Of a stretch of 64,000 nucleotides of DNA, positions 8,312 to 16,033 are shown in pieces. The position numbers and the translations under genes are program-made. Source of the DNA: Brevundimonas aveniformis DSM 17977 (lineage in GTDB: Bacteria > Pseudomonadota > Alphaproteobacteria > Caulobacterales > Caulobacteraceae); contig NZ_AUAO01000003.1 in assembly GCF_000428765.1 (NCBI RefSeq), positions 248,001 through 312,000 of the forward strand. The letters run 5' to 3'. Every line of letters starts with the position of its first letter. Position 1 is the stretch's first letter. The notes under the pieces are model-generated. The model searched no databases and was not told the origin of the DNA. It saw nothing but the letters and a program-made list of their open reading frames with translations.

Positions 8312-10651
8312 TCATGCCCGCTCCACGAAGCTGTCGATCACCCGCTTCTCGCCAGCCTTGTCGAAGGCAACGGTGAGCTTGTTGCCCTCGATGCCGGTGA
8401 CCCTTCCGTAGCCGAACTTCTGGTGGAACACGCGCTCGCCGCGGGCGTAGCTGCTGGTCGTCGAGCCGGTGGCGACCAGGCGGCCCTCGCCCTCGATGAC
8501 GGCGTGGCGGGCCTGGCGGTCACGCGGGGAGGGGGCGGGCTTGCTCTGGGCGTACTGCTGGCCGCGCCGCCAGCCCGGCGAGGCGTAGCCGCCGGAGAAG
8601 ACCGGTGCCTCGTCAAAGCGCGAGCGGGCCTCGGCGAGGTGTGGGGAGCCGCCGAAATAGCCGGTCTCGGACGAGGCCTCGACGTGGTCGTGCGGCAGTT
8701 CGTCGACGAAGCGGCTGGGCAACTGGGTCGTCCAGCGGCCGTAGACCAGACGGTTCGCGGCAAAATAGATGCGGGCTTCGCGCCGCGCCCGGGTGACACC
8801 GACATAGGCGAGGCGGCGCTCTTCCTCGAGGCCCTTTTCACCCTTCTCGTCGATGGAGCGTTGGGACGGGAAGACGCCTTCCTCCCAGCCAGGCAGGAAG
8901 ACGACCGGAAACTCGAGCCCCTTGGCGGCGTGCAGCGTCATCACCTGAACCGCGTCTTCGCCGGCGCCGCGATCCAGATCCATCACCAGGGCCACGTGTT
9001 CGAGATAGGCCCCAAGGGTGTCGAACTGGCTCATCGACTGAACCAGCTCTTTCAGGTTCTCCAGTCGGGTCGGACCCGTGGCGCGGTCGGCGCGCTGCAT
9101 GTCGATATAGCCGCTCTCCTCCAGCACCGTCTCGGTCAGCTCATGGTGGGGCGTGGTGTCGAGGAGGGCCCGCCAGCGGTCGATATCCCGGATGAAGTTG
9201 GTCAGGGGTGTGCGGGCCCGCGCGGTCAGCTCATCGGTCAGGATCAGGTCGCGCGCCGCCGTCATGGCCGAGACGCCGCCTTCGCGCGCGATCGTCAGGA
9301 TGCGCTGGACCGAGGCGTCGCCGAGGCCCCGCTTGGGCGTGTTGATGATGCGTTCGAAGGCGAGATCGTCATCCTCCGACAGGATCAGGCGCATATAGGC
9401 GTGGGCGTCACGGATCTCGGCGCGTTCGAAGAAGCGGGGGCCGCCGATCACCGTATAGGGAATGGCCAGCATGACGAACCGCTCTTCGAAGGTGCGCATC
9501 TGGAAGGCGGCACGCACCAGGATGGCCATGTCGCGATAGCGAGTGCCCTGGCGGTGCAGGCGCTCGATCTCGTCAGCGATCAGCCGGCTTTCGGCCTCGC
9601 CGTCCCAGACGCCGGTGACCCGGACTTTGTCGCCGCCCGATTCATCGGTCCATAGCGTCTTGCCGAGACGCCCGCGATTGGTGCTGATCAGGCCGGACGC
9701 GGCACCCAGGATGTGCGCGGTGGAGCGGTAGTTTCGCTCAAGTCGAATGACGACTGCACCCGGGAAGTCTTTCTCAAAACGAAGGATATTATCGACCTCG
9801 GCTCCCCGCCAACCGTAGATGGATTGATCGTCGTCACCGACGACACAGATATTGGCGGCCTGGCCGTTTCGCGGGGCTGCGAGCAGGCGCAGCCACAGGT
9901 ACTGGGCGACGTTGGTGTCCTGATATTCGTCGACCAGGATGTAGCGAAATCGTTTGTGGTATTCCTCTAAAATATCAGAATGTTGAGATAGAATTGTAAG
10001 ATTATGAAGCAATAGGTCGCCGAAGTCGCAGGCGTTCAGCGTCTTGAGCCGTTCCTGATAGGCGCGATAGAGCCTCTGGCCGCGACCTTCGGCAAAATCC
10101 TCGGAGGGCGGGAGCTTGTCAGGCGTCCAGCCTCTGTTCTTCCAGTGATCGACCATGCCAGCCAGGGCACGAGGTGCCCAGCGTTTCGGATCGAGATTCT
10201 CAGCCTCGATCACCTGTTTGAGCAGACGCTCCTGGTCGTCGGTGTCGAGGATGGTGAAGGTCGACTTCAGGCCGACCAACTCAGCGTGACGGCGCAGGAT
10301 CTGGGCCGCCACAGAATGGAAAGTGCCGAGCCAGCGTAGGCCCTCGGCGGACGGCCCGATCTGGGCGGTGATCCGTTCGCGCATCTCGCGCGCCGCCTTG
10401 TTGGTGAAGGTGACGGCGAGGAGCTCCCAGGGCTTGGCCTTTCCCAGAGCCAGAATATGCGCCAGTCGCGTGGTCAGAACACGGGTCTTGCCCGTGCCAG
10501 CCCCGGCAAGGACGAGCACCGGCCCCTCGGTCGTTTCGACGGCCTGGCGTTGTTCGGGATTGAGGCCATCGAGGTAAGCGCGCGCCACCGAACCGTCAGC
10601 GCGTGCGAGGTCGGAAATCTTTACGGCGGGCTGGTCGGACACATCAGTCAA
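8312..10651 (-). CDS. uvrD: UvrD/PcrA-type ATP-dependent 3'-5' DNA helicase
   Basis: A 779-residue superfamily 1A helicase. It unwinds DNA in nucleotide excision and mismatch repair and removes recombinases or stalled polymerases. Motif Ia/Walker A AGAGTGKTRVL is near residues 50-60, motif II is DEYQDTN, and VGDDDQSIYGWRGAE and QVMTLHAAKGLEFPVVFLPG are present. The final 45 residues (VFHQKFGYGRVTGIEGNKL...) look like the Tudor-like RNA-polymerase-binding tail of PcrA/UvrD. The start is uncertain: TTG 10651 gives the full frame, but GTG 10642 is a reasonable alternative and no strong ribosome-binding site separates them. A striking AT-rich codon patch lies at about 9945-10015. Confidence 0.95.
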   Translation of the reverse strand: MTDVSDQPAVKISDLARADGSVARAYLDGLNPEQRQAVETTEGPVLVLAGAGTGKTRVLTTRLAHILALGKAKPWELLAVTFTNKAAREMRERITAQIGPSAEGLRWLGTFHSVAAQILRRHAELVGLKSTFTILDTDDQERLLKQVIEAENLDPKRWAPRALAGMVDHWKNRGWTPDKLPPSEDFAEGRGQRLYRAYQERLKTLNACDFGDLLLHNLTILSQHSDILEEYHKRFRYILVDEYQDTNVAQYLWLRLLAAPRNGQAANICVVGDDDQSIYGWRGAEVDNILRFEKDFPGAVVIRLERNYRSTAHILGAASGLISTNRGRLGKTLWTDESGGDKVRVTGVWDGEAESRLIADEIERLHRQGTRYRDMAILVRAAFQMRTFEERFVMLAIPYTVIGGPRFFERAEIRDAHAYMRLILSEDDDLAFERIINTPKRGLGDASVQRILTIAREGGVSAMTAARDLILTDELTARARTPLTNFIRDIDRWRALLDTTPHHELTETVLEESGYIDMQRADRATGPTRLENLKELVQSMSQFDTLGAYLEHVALVMDLDRGAGEDAVQVMTLHAAKGLEFPVVFLPGWEEGVFPSQRSIDEKGEKGLEEERRLAYVGVTRARREARIYFAANRLVYGRWTTQLPSRFVDELPHDHVEASSETGYFGGSPHLAEARSRFDEAPVFSGGYASPGWRRGQQYAQSKPAPSPRDRQARHAVIEGEGRLVATGSTTSSYARGERVFHQKFGYGRVTGIEGNKLTVAFDKAGEKRVIDSFVERA

Positions 10652-10770
10652 CGGTGGCGGCAGAATCAGGAGAACATAAGTAGCACGAACTGTCAGGCAA
10701 GCGAGGGCGCGGAACCGCGAAGCCAGAAGGCCGTTTGGGCTTGATCATCCATGAGCCTTTGGAGGGGTCG

Positions 10771-10986
10771 ATGACGGATCAGGGCGGAAATTCTGGCGGC
10801 GGCGGCGGGAGCGGCGGAAACACCGGCCTGGCCCTTATTGTCGGTGGGCTGCTCGTTATCGTGGCGGTGATTGCGTTCTTCATGCTGCGAAATGGCGCAG
10901 AGCCAGAGGTGCCAACGATACCGGACGAGATCGACGTAAACATCAATCTGCCTGAAGCCCCGGCTACGGCATCACCTGCAAACTAG
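10771..10986 (+). CDS. Small single-pass membrane protein, unknown function
   Basis: A 71-residue protein with a glycine-rich N-terminus (about residues 5-18), one hydrophobic helix (LALIVGGLLVIVAVIAFFML) and a short acidic, proline-containing tail. It is probably an inner-membrane protein. I chose ATG 10771 because GGAGG lies six bases upstream; an in-frame start at 10735 is less likely. Its TAG stop interlocks with the stop of the convergent RHH gene in the four bases CTAG at 10983-10986. I do not recognise a named family. Confidence 0.75.
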   Translation: MTDQGGNSGGGGGSGGNTGLALIVGGLLVIVAVIAFFMLRNGAEPEVPTIPDEIDVNINLPEAPATASPAN

Positions 10987-11195
10987 GACGCACCGGCCCA
11001 GGCTAGAGCGGCAACCCGGCAAGCCGAGGCCAGTGGCCGGTCGCCGCGCGACGTATCGATGTCGATGATCAGGGCGGCCAGGCTCAGGTTGCGGGCCTCG
11101 GCCATCTTCTGAAGGATGGCCCAGAACTCAGGCTCGAGCGCCAGAGAGGTGGCGTGGCCCGCCAGACTGACAGATCGCTTGCGAAGGGCGGACAT
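10983..11195 (-). CDS. Ribbon-helix-helix domain protein
   Basis: A 70-residue protein whose sequence RSVSLAGHATSLALEPEFW followed by AILQKMAEARNLSLAALI matches the small ribbon-helix-helix (RHH_4) proteins common in Alphaproteobacteria: a short strand, then helices that contain an E-x-W-aromatic patch. Such folds usually bind DNA as dimers, but the targets of this group are not known. ATG 11195 is used; a longer frame upstream would run into the Coq4 coding region. It is divergent from the Coq4 gene and convergent with the small membrane protein gene. Confidence 0.8.
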   Translation of the reverse strand: MSALRKRSVSLAGHATSLALEPEFWAILQKMAEARNLSLAALIIDIDTSRGDRPLASACRVAALAWAGAS

Positions 11196-11271
11196 GGCCG
11201 GGTTATACGGCACGGCGCTCTCCATCAAAACCGTGCGTCCTGTCTTGCAACGGACCCCGGGGCCATGCAGG

Positions 11272-12054
11272 ATGACGGTGTTCGCGGAGGCGCACGATTT
11301 GACGACGCTGGATCCCATGGGCCCCGAGAGTATGTACGCCGGCCGCCGACTGCAGCCGATGCGTGCCCTGCGAGCCTTTCGAAAGCTGGTCGCTGACAAG
11401 GAAGACACCACCCAGGTCTTTGAGATCATGGAGGCGCTTACGGGTCGGTCGGTGTCGTGGGGTTTGAAGCGACTTCTCAAGACGCCGGGCGGAGCTCGAC
11501 TGGCTTACCAGCGCGTCGAAATGAATGACCTGCTGAGTAACCCGGACTGGCTGGCGGGATTCGAACCGGGAACGGTCGGTGCCGCCTATCGGCAGTTCAT
11601 GGCCAGTGAGAACCTCTCGGCCGAAGGCCTGGCGGCGCTCAGCCGCGAGGTGCGGGCCGAGATCGAAGCCCCGAACCTGTACGCCTGGTACAGTCGACGT
11701 GTTCGCGATGTGCATGATGTCTGGCATGTTCTGACTGGCTATGGACGTGACGCGTTGGGTGAAGCCTGTGTCGTCAGTTTTTCCCACGCCCAGACACGCA
11801 GCCTGGGGTTCCTGTTCATTGGGCTGGGCGCGGCTCAGCAGATAAGGCGCGGAACGAAATCGATCCCTGCGAGGCGGGCCGTGACCGAGGCTTGGCGGAA
11901 TGGGTGCAAGGCACGATGGCTACCGGCAGAGGACTACGAACGCCTTTTTGCAGAGCCGCTTGAAGCTGCCCGGGGCCGGCTTGGGATCGCGAGCCCTGCG
12001 GTCTATGAAAGTGTTCCCGCAGAGACTCGCGCCCAACTGACGCTCGGTGGTTAG
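11272..12054 (+). CDS. Coq4-family ubiquinone biosynthesis protein
   Basis: A 260-residue Coq4 homologue. Coq4 supports ubiquinone synthesis; in mitochondria it takes part in the biosynthetic complex and C1 decarboxylation/hydroxylation. The key metal-site motif RDVHDVWHVLTGYGRDALGE (HDxxH...E) is present near residue 145-164. The following stretch, through TRSLGFLFI, is also typical. ATG 11272 is my choice; ATG 11194 and ATG 11332 are alternatives, the latter giving the start of the conserved core. The stop shares the four bases TTAG with the convergent gene. UbiK and ETF-QO elsewhere in the window fit a ubiquinone-using aerobe. Confidence 0.88.
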   Translation: MTVFAEAHDLTTLDPMGPESMYAGRRLQPMRALRAFRKLVADKEDTTQVFEIMEALTGRSVSWGLKRLLKTPGGARLAYQRVEMNDLLSNPDWLAGFEPGTVGAAYRQFMASENLSAEGLAALSREVRAEIEAPNLYAWYSRRVRDVHDVWHVLTGYGRDALGEACVVSFSHAQTRSLGFLFIGLGAAQQIRRGTKSIPARRAVTEAWRNGCKARWLPAEDYERLFAEPLEAARGRLGIASPAVYESVPAETRAQLTLGG

Positions 12055-12509
12055 GAGCCGCTGACGCGGACCAGCACCAGGTGTGCTTCGTTTGGTGCGC
12101 CGCGGGTCAGCACCTCGTGGCGTTGGTCCGTCGTGAAGGCGAGACGGCCGTTCGGATCACGGATTTCCGCGCGCACGGCATAGGTGTGGTTCGGCTCGAG
12201 CTGATCGTTGAACACCCGCAGACGGTAGCCATAGGCCGGGGCCGATCCGTCGAGCGTATAGCTGACCTCGGAAACGGTTTCAGCGGGCGCGCCCGGACGG
12301 CTGACATCCAGGACCTGAACGGTCATAAGCGACCCGGCCGGCATCAGAATGCGCTCGCGGTAGGAGATCGAACCCTCAACATTGGTGATCGACACCTGGG
12401 CGATCGGGGGCACCGGTTGTTGCGGGGCCGGCGGGGTCGCAGCGCTCACAGCGGTCGAAGCACCGAGGGCAATCGCGAATACGGTCTTGGCGATAAGATG
12501 GTTGGTCAT
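12051..12509 (-). CDS. Exported YscW/YbaY-type beta-sandwich protein (paralogue 1)
   Basis: A 152-residue protein with a signal peptide (residues 1-23, ending AVSA-ATPP) and no lipobox cysteine, so probably soluble in the periplasm. The body resembles the YbaY/YscW domain (type III secretion chaperone-like lipoproteins), seen in SYRERILMPAGSLMTVQVLD and in the C-terminal GRLAFTTDQRHEVLTRGAP. ATG 12509 has AGGAGA a few bases upstream. The next gene on the same strand encodes a close paralogue. Function unknown; the family is linked to envelope or adhesion roles only loosely. Confidence 0.8.
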   Translation of the reverse strand: MTNHLIAKTVFAIALGASTAVSAATPPAPQQPVPPIAQVSITNVEGSISYRERILMPAGSLMTVQVLDVSRPGAPAETVSEVSYTLDGSAPAYGYRLRVFNDQLEPNHTYAVRAEIRDPNGRLAFTTDQRHEVLTRGAPNEAHLVLVRVSGS

Positions 12510-12717
12510 GTTGTCGTCTCCTGTTTTCGCCGGCACCTGGCGAATGTTCCCAGAGGTGCCGGTCGTGGTTTCAGTTGCCCGACGAAAATGCCCATTCACC
12601 GATCCGGGTTCCTGGAAGGCGCCCCGGACTGGGGCACTCTCCTGATCGGCTCGGGGTCGGCACGCCGGGACGACACGGCAGACCGGGAGACATCGGCCTG
12701 TCGCTTGCTGTGGCGAC

Positions 12718-13149
12718 CTAGCCGACGCCAACCATGATGATGTTGGCGTTACTGGGTGCCCCACGTGTCAGGACCTCGTGGCGCGTGTCGGTGGTGAACC
12801 GCAGGCGTCCGTCCGGGCTTCTGATCTCAGCTCGCGCGGCATAGGTGTGCCGCGGATCAATCTCGCTGGCCGGAAAGCCCACCGTGACCACATAGGGCGG
12901 AGCGCGACCATCCAGGGTTTCTGTGTGTTCGGCGATCACGCGGGCTGGAGCGTCGGCCAGGCTGACGTCCTCGACTCGAACCGTCAGGGTGAAACCATGG
13001 GGAAGGAGAATTCGCTCTCGGTATGAGGCGGTGATCTGGACGTTCGCCGTGCCATGACCGACTTCGGTCGGCGGGGGCATGATCCCTGCCGGCGCACAGG
13101 CGGCGGCGAGCAAGACGGGCAGGATGAGGGCGATACGGCGGGTCGGCAT
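12718..13149 (-). CDS. YscW/YbaY-type lipoprotein (paralogue 2)
   Basis: A 143-residue lipoprotein: the signal ends LLAAACAPAG, a good lipobox with acylated cysteine near residue 18. The mature part aligns with its neighbour across SYRERILLPHGFTLTVRVED, LDGRAPPYVVTV, HTYAARAEIRSPDGRL and RFTTDTRHEVLTRGAP. ATG 13149 has AAAGGAGG just upstream and is chosen over the in-frame start at 13179. It lies upstream of paralogue 1 with 208 non-coding bases between them, in which I see no convincing gene or terminator. Confidence 0.82.
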   Translation of the reverse strand: MPTRRIALILPVLLAAACAPAGIMPPPTEVGHGTANVQITASYRERILLPHGFTLTVRVEDVSLADAPARVIAEHTETLDGRAPPYVVTVGFPASEIDPRHTYAARAEIRSPDGRLRFTTDTRHEVLTRGAPSNANIIMVGVG

Positions 13150-13234
13150 GGCGGCCTCCTTTATAGGCATTTCAGACACGATCAGTTGGCTGACGTGAAC
13201 GGACGCTGACGCGCGCCTGTGCTAGGCGCGAACG

Positions 13235-14149
13235 GTGAACACGCCAATCGGAATCTCATCCGGATTTGACGCCCGCGCCGCGTCAGCCATCGCTGTCTGC
13301 AGCGTGATATGGGGCACGACCTGGTACGGGATCACTTTGCAATTGGGGACGGTCGACCCGACGGCATCGGTGACTTATCGGTTCGCGCTGGCCTCGGCAG
13401 TCCTGTTCCTGTTCTGCTGGTGGCGCGGCGAGCCGATCCTCCTTTCGGGCCGTCAGCATCTGGCCGTATTCGGCCAGGGCGTGCTGACATTCTCGATCCA
13501 ATACTCGATGGTCTACGAGGCCGAACAGCACATCGCCTCGGCGGTGGTGGCCGTAATCTTTGCCGGGCTGGCGTTTGTGAATCTGGCGCTGTTCCGGGTT
13601 CTGCTGGGGCAGAAGGCGAACTGGCGAGCCTGGGTCGGGGCAGGGTTGGGCGTGGTCGGGGTGGCGGCCATGTTCCTGGCCGAACTGCGCCGGTCGGGTG
13701 GCGGCGATGAGGTGGTGCTGGGGTTAGTCCTGGCGCTAGTCGCCATGGTGATTGCGGCGGCAGGCAATCTGGCGGCGTGGAAAGCCCAGAAGGAGGGCGC
13801 GCCGGTTCTAAGCTCGGTGGCCTGGGCGATGGCCTATGGAGCCGGCCTGGTCTTTCTGTTCGGGTTGGTCACGGGCGTAGGGTTCACGTTCGAAATGACG
13901 CCCGCCTACGTCGGCTCTCTGCTCTATTTGGCGGTCTTCGGATCGGTGGTGGCGTTCGCGCTCTACTTCATGCTGGCTCGGGCAAAGGGCTACGCCCTGG
14001 CTAGCTACATCTCGGCCCTGACGCCGCCGATCGCGCTGTTGATGTCGGTGGTGTTCGAGAACGCCCGGTTCGGATGGGCGGCGGCCCTGGGGATCGCGCT
14101 GGTCCTGATGGGGCAGGTGTTGCTGATCCGAGCGCCGAAGGGAGCCTAG
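13235..14149 (+). CDS. EamA/DMT-superfamily transporter
   Basis: A 304-residue membrane protein with ten predicted helices arranged as two EamA repeats, the drug/metabolite transporter architecture. The first repeat starts with SAIAVCSVIWGTTWYGI and the second ends in MGQVLLIRAP. The substrate cannot be told from sequence; relatives export amino acids or other metabolites. Translation starts at GTG 13235, divergent from the lipoprotein gene by about 85 bases. The TAG stop interlocks with the stop of the DUF4169 gene (CTAG 14146-14149). Confidence 0.88.
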   Translation: MNTPIGISSGFDARAASAIAVCSVIWGTTWYGITLQLGTVDPTASVTYRFALASAVLFLFCWWRGEPILLSGRQHLAVFGQGVLTFSIQYSMVYEAEQHIASAVVAVIFAGLAFVNLALFRVLLGQKANWRAWVGAGLGVVGVAAMFLAELRRSGGGDEVVLGLVLALVAMVIAAAGNLAAWKAQKEGAPVLSSVAWAMAYGAGLVFLFGLVTGVGFTFEMTPAYVGSLLYLAVFGSVVAFALYFMLARAKGYALASYISALTPPIALLMSVVFENARFGWAAALGIALVLMGQVLLIRAPKGA

Positions 14150-14340
14150 GTCGGCTCGTCGTCAGGACGATCGATCTTGGCACCGTCCAGCACTTGATTG
14201 AGGTGGGTCTTCTCAGCCCTGGTCTTGTCGCGCTCGGCCTTAGGGCGGCCGTGGGCGGATCGATTCGCGGCGGCGGTCGCCTTGTCGTCGGCGCGGGTGC
14301 GGGCTTTGCGGGCCTTGTTCAGATTGATGATCTCGGCCAT
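14146..14340 (-). CDS. DUF4169 family protein
   Basis: A 64-residue, highly charged protein of the small alphaproteobacterial family DUF4169: it begins MAEIINLNKARKARTRADDK and continues with an HGRPKAERD motif typical of the family. It is mostly helical, Lys/Arg/Ala-rich, with no known role. Two ATGs lie six bases apart; the second (14340) is used because GGAGG abuts the first and sits at proper spacing for the second. The gene is convergent with the EamA transporter and divergent from the DUF2188 gene. Confidence 0.82.
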   Translation of the reverse strand: MAEIINLNKARKARTRADDKATAAANRSAHGRPKAERDKTRAEKTHLNQVLDGAKIDRPDDEPT

Positions 14341-14402
14341 CGGCATCCTCCGGGGCGGTGTGCTATCGCTGTCTCGACACGCCCAATGACGAGGAGGTTG
14401 CC

Positions 14403-14642
14403 ATGGTCGATGTGATCTACCGGATTGTCCAGCACGCAGACGGCTGGGCCTACAAGCTAGGCGACACCTTCTCGGAGACCTATCCGACGCGCGAGGCGGC
14501 GACGGCGGCGGCGCACCGGGTCGCGCGGGAACAGCACGTCGCGGGCGAGACGCGTGGCATCAGCTGGGAAGACGAGAACGGCGACTGGCACACCGAGCTG
14601 TCGGACGGCCATGATCGGCCCGATGCGCGGGTGGCTGACTAG
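14403..14642 (+). CDS. DUF2188 family protein
   Basis: A 79-residue protein of the DUF2188 type: YRIVQHADGWAYKLGDTFSE followed by TYPTREAATAAAHRVAREQ. The fold is a small alpha/beta unit and the function is unknown. ATG 14403 follows GAGGAGG with good spacing. The TAG stop interlocks with the NUDIX gene stop in CTAG 14639-14642. Confidence 0.8.
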   Translation: MVDVIYRIVQHADGWAYKLGDTFSETYPTREAATAAAHRVAREQHVAGETRGISWEDENGDWHTELSDGHDRPDARVAD

Positions 14643-15250
14643 CCAGCCCAGCGCGCGCGGATCGCTTCTCGATGCCGGGCGAACCACAAGAGGCCCAGGA
14701 TGGTGAAGCCGTTGCGGATGCGACCTTCATCGACCGCCTTGAGCGCAACATCCGGTGAGACCGTGAAGGGCTCGGTGAACTCGGCCTCATTGGCCGCGCC
14801 GGCGTGATCGGGCAGGGCGGTGGCGTCGACCCGGGCGATGAACAGATGCGCCTCCTCCGCCAGCCATCCGGTTGAAGGCATGAAGTCCGTCGCATGGATC
14901 AGGTCGAGCGGCGCGACGCCCAGCTCCTCGACCATCTCGCGCCGGGCACAGTCTTCGGCGCTCTCGCCGTTTTCGATGATGCCGGCGGCCAGCTCAACCA
15001 GCACGCCGTCGCCGGACAGGTGCGCCGCGAGGCGGAATTGGCGCTGGAGCACCAGCAGGTCTCGGTCGGGATCGTAGGGCACGATCGCTGCAACCCGGCC
15101 GATCTCATAGATGTCGCGCTGGAAGTCGATGGGACCCGCCGTCGTGTGCAAGGTGCCCGCGTGGTGGGCGAGTGGGCGATAGGCGGTGGCGATCAGGTCG
15201 CGCCGGTGGTCGGTGAAACGGGCGGGGCGATCGGAGGCGTCGTCGGTCAT
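14639..15250 (-). CDS. NUDIX hydrolase, ADP-ribose pyrophosphatase-like
   Basis: A 203-residue NUDIX enzyme. The Nudix box is complete: GIIENGESAEDCARREMVEE then LGV, carrying the catalytic glutamates that bind magnesium. The upstream LLVLQRQFRLA and downstream STGWLAEEAHLFIARV stretches resemble nucleoside-diphosphate-sugar and ADP-ribose pyrophosphatases (NudF-like), which clear ADP-ribose and sugar nucleotides. It lies 32 bases after the AAA ATPase gene on the same strand. Confidence 0.9.
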   Translation of the reverse strand: MTDDASDRPARFTDHRRDLIATAYRPLAHHAGTLHTTAGPIDFQRDIYEIGRVAAIVPYDPDRDLLVLQRQFRLAAHLSGDGVLVELAAGIIENGESAEDCARREMVEELGVAPLDLIHATDFMPSTGWLAEEAHLFIARVDATALPDHAGAANEAEFTEPFTVSPDVALKAVDEGRIRNGFTILGLLWFARHREAIRARWAG

Positions 15251-15282
15251 GGCCTGAGCCTAGCGAGCAGTGCGTAGGTTGC

Positions 15283-16011
15283 CTAATCCTCAAGCAGGAT
15301 CTTCAGCATCGCCTCGCGCCGGTTGAGGAAGTTTCGCGTCACCTCAAAGTGATCGGTGTCCTCGTATTCGATCCGGTCTAGACCACGGTCGGAGACCTGA
15401 TAGATCCAGGCGTTCGGATATCCGAGGATGATCGGAGAGTGGGTGGCGATGATGAACTGGGATCGCGTCATCACCAGCTGGTGCATCTTGGCGAGAAATG
15501 ACAGTTGCCGGCTCGGCGAGAGGGCCGCCTCGGGTTCGTCCAGGATATAGAGGCCGTTTCCCTCGAACCGGTTGTCGAAGAGGGCGAAGAAGCTCTCTCC
15601 GTGGGATTGTTCGTGAAGCGGCTGGTCTCCAAAGCGGCGGGCACCTGCGTCTTCGAGATAACTCGCCACCGTGAAGAAGCTCTCGGCGCGCAGGAAAAAT
15701 CCGTCACGAATCCGCTGGGGCGAGCGGATCGGGCGAATAAAGCGATTGAGCGGCGAGTGGCTTTCGCGCGTGCTGAATTGATGTTCCCGTCCACCCCCCT
15801 CGGGATTGAATCCCCAGGCCACCGCCAGGGCTTCGATCATGGTCGACTTGCCCGAACCGTTCTCGCCGACGAGGAAGGTGACATTGGGGTGGAATGTCAG
15901 GCTGTGTAACGCCCTGACGGCTGGCAGGTTGAAGGGATAGGCGTCTGGATCCCAGCCTTCGCGGCGCTCGAACTGCGCCTCGATCCAGTAGGGGCGGGTC
16001 AGAGCGGGCAT
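15283..16011 (-). CDS. RecF/SMC-like AAA family ATPase (single-domain)
   Basis: A 242-residue ABC-type ATPase of the RecF/SMC/Rad50-like class. Walker A is VGENGSGKSTMIEAL (about residues 43-57), the signature/Walker B region is ILDEPEAALSPSRQLSFLA, and the D-loop/H-switch is FIIATHSPIIL. There is no coiled coil or added nuclease (TOPRIM) domain, so it is an orphan ATP-binding protein of unknown partner. It follows fumC by 22 bases on the same strand. Similar short ATPases are widespread in bacteria and their role is unclear. Confidence 0.88.
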   Translation of the reverse strand: MPALTRPYWIEAQFERREGWDPDAYPFNLPAVRALHSLTFHPNVTFLVGENGSGKSTMIEALAVAWGFNPEGGGREHQFSTRESHSPLNRFIRPIRSPQRIRDGFFLRAESFFTVASYLEDAGARRFGDQPLHEQSHGESFFALFDNRFEGNGLYILDEPEAALSPSRQLSFLAKMHQLVMTRSQFIIATHSPIILGYPNAWIYQVSDRGLDRIEYEDTDHFEVTRNFLNRREAMLKILLED

Positions 16012-16033
16012 ATCAGGAACCGCTTACCTCTGC

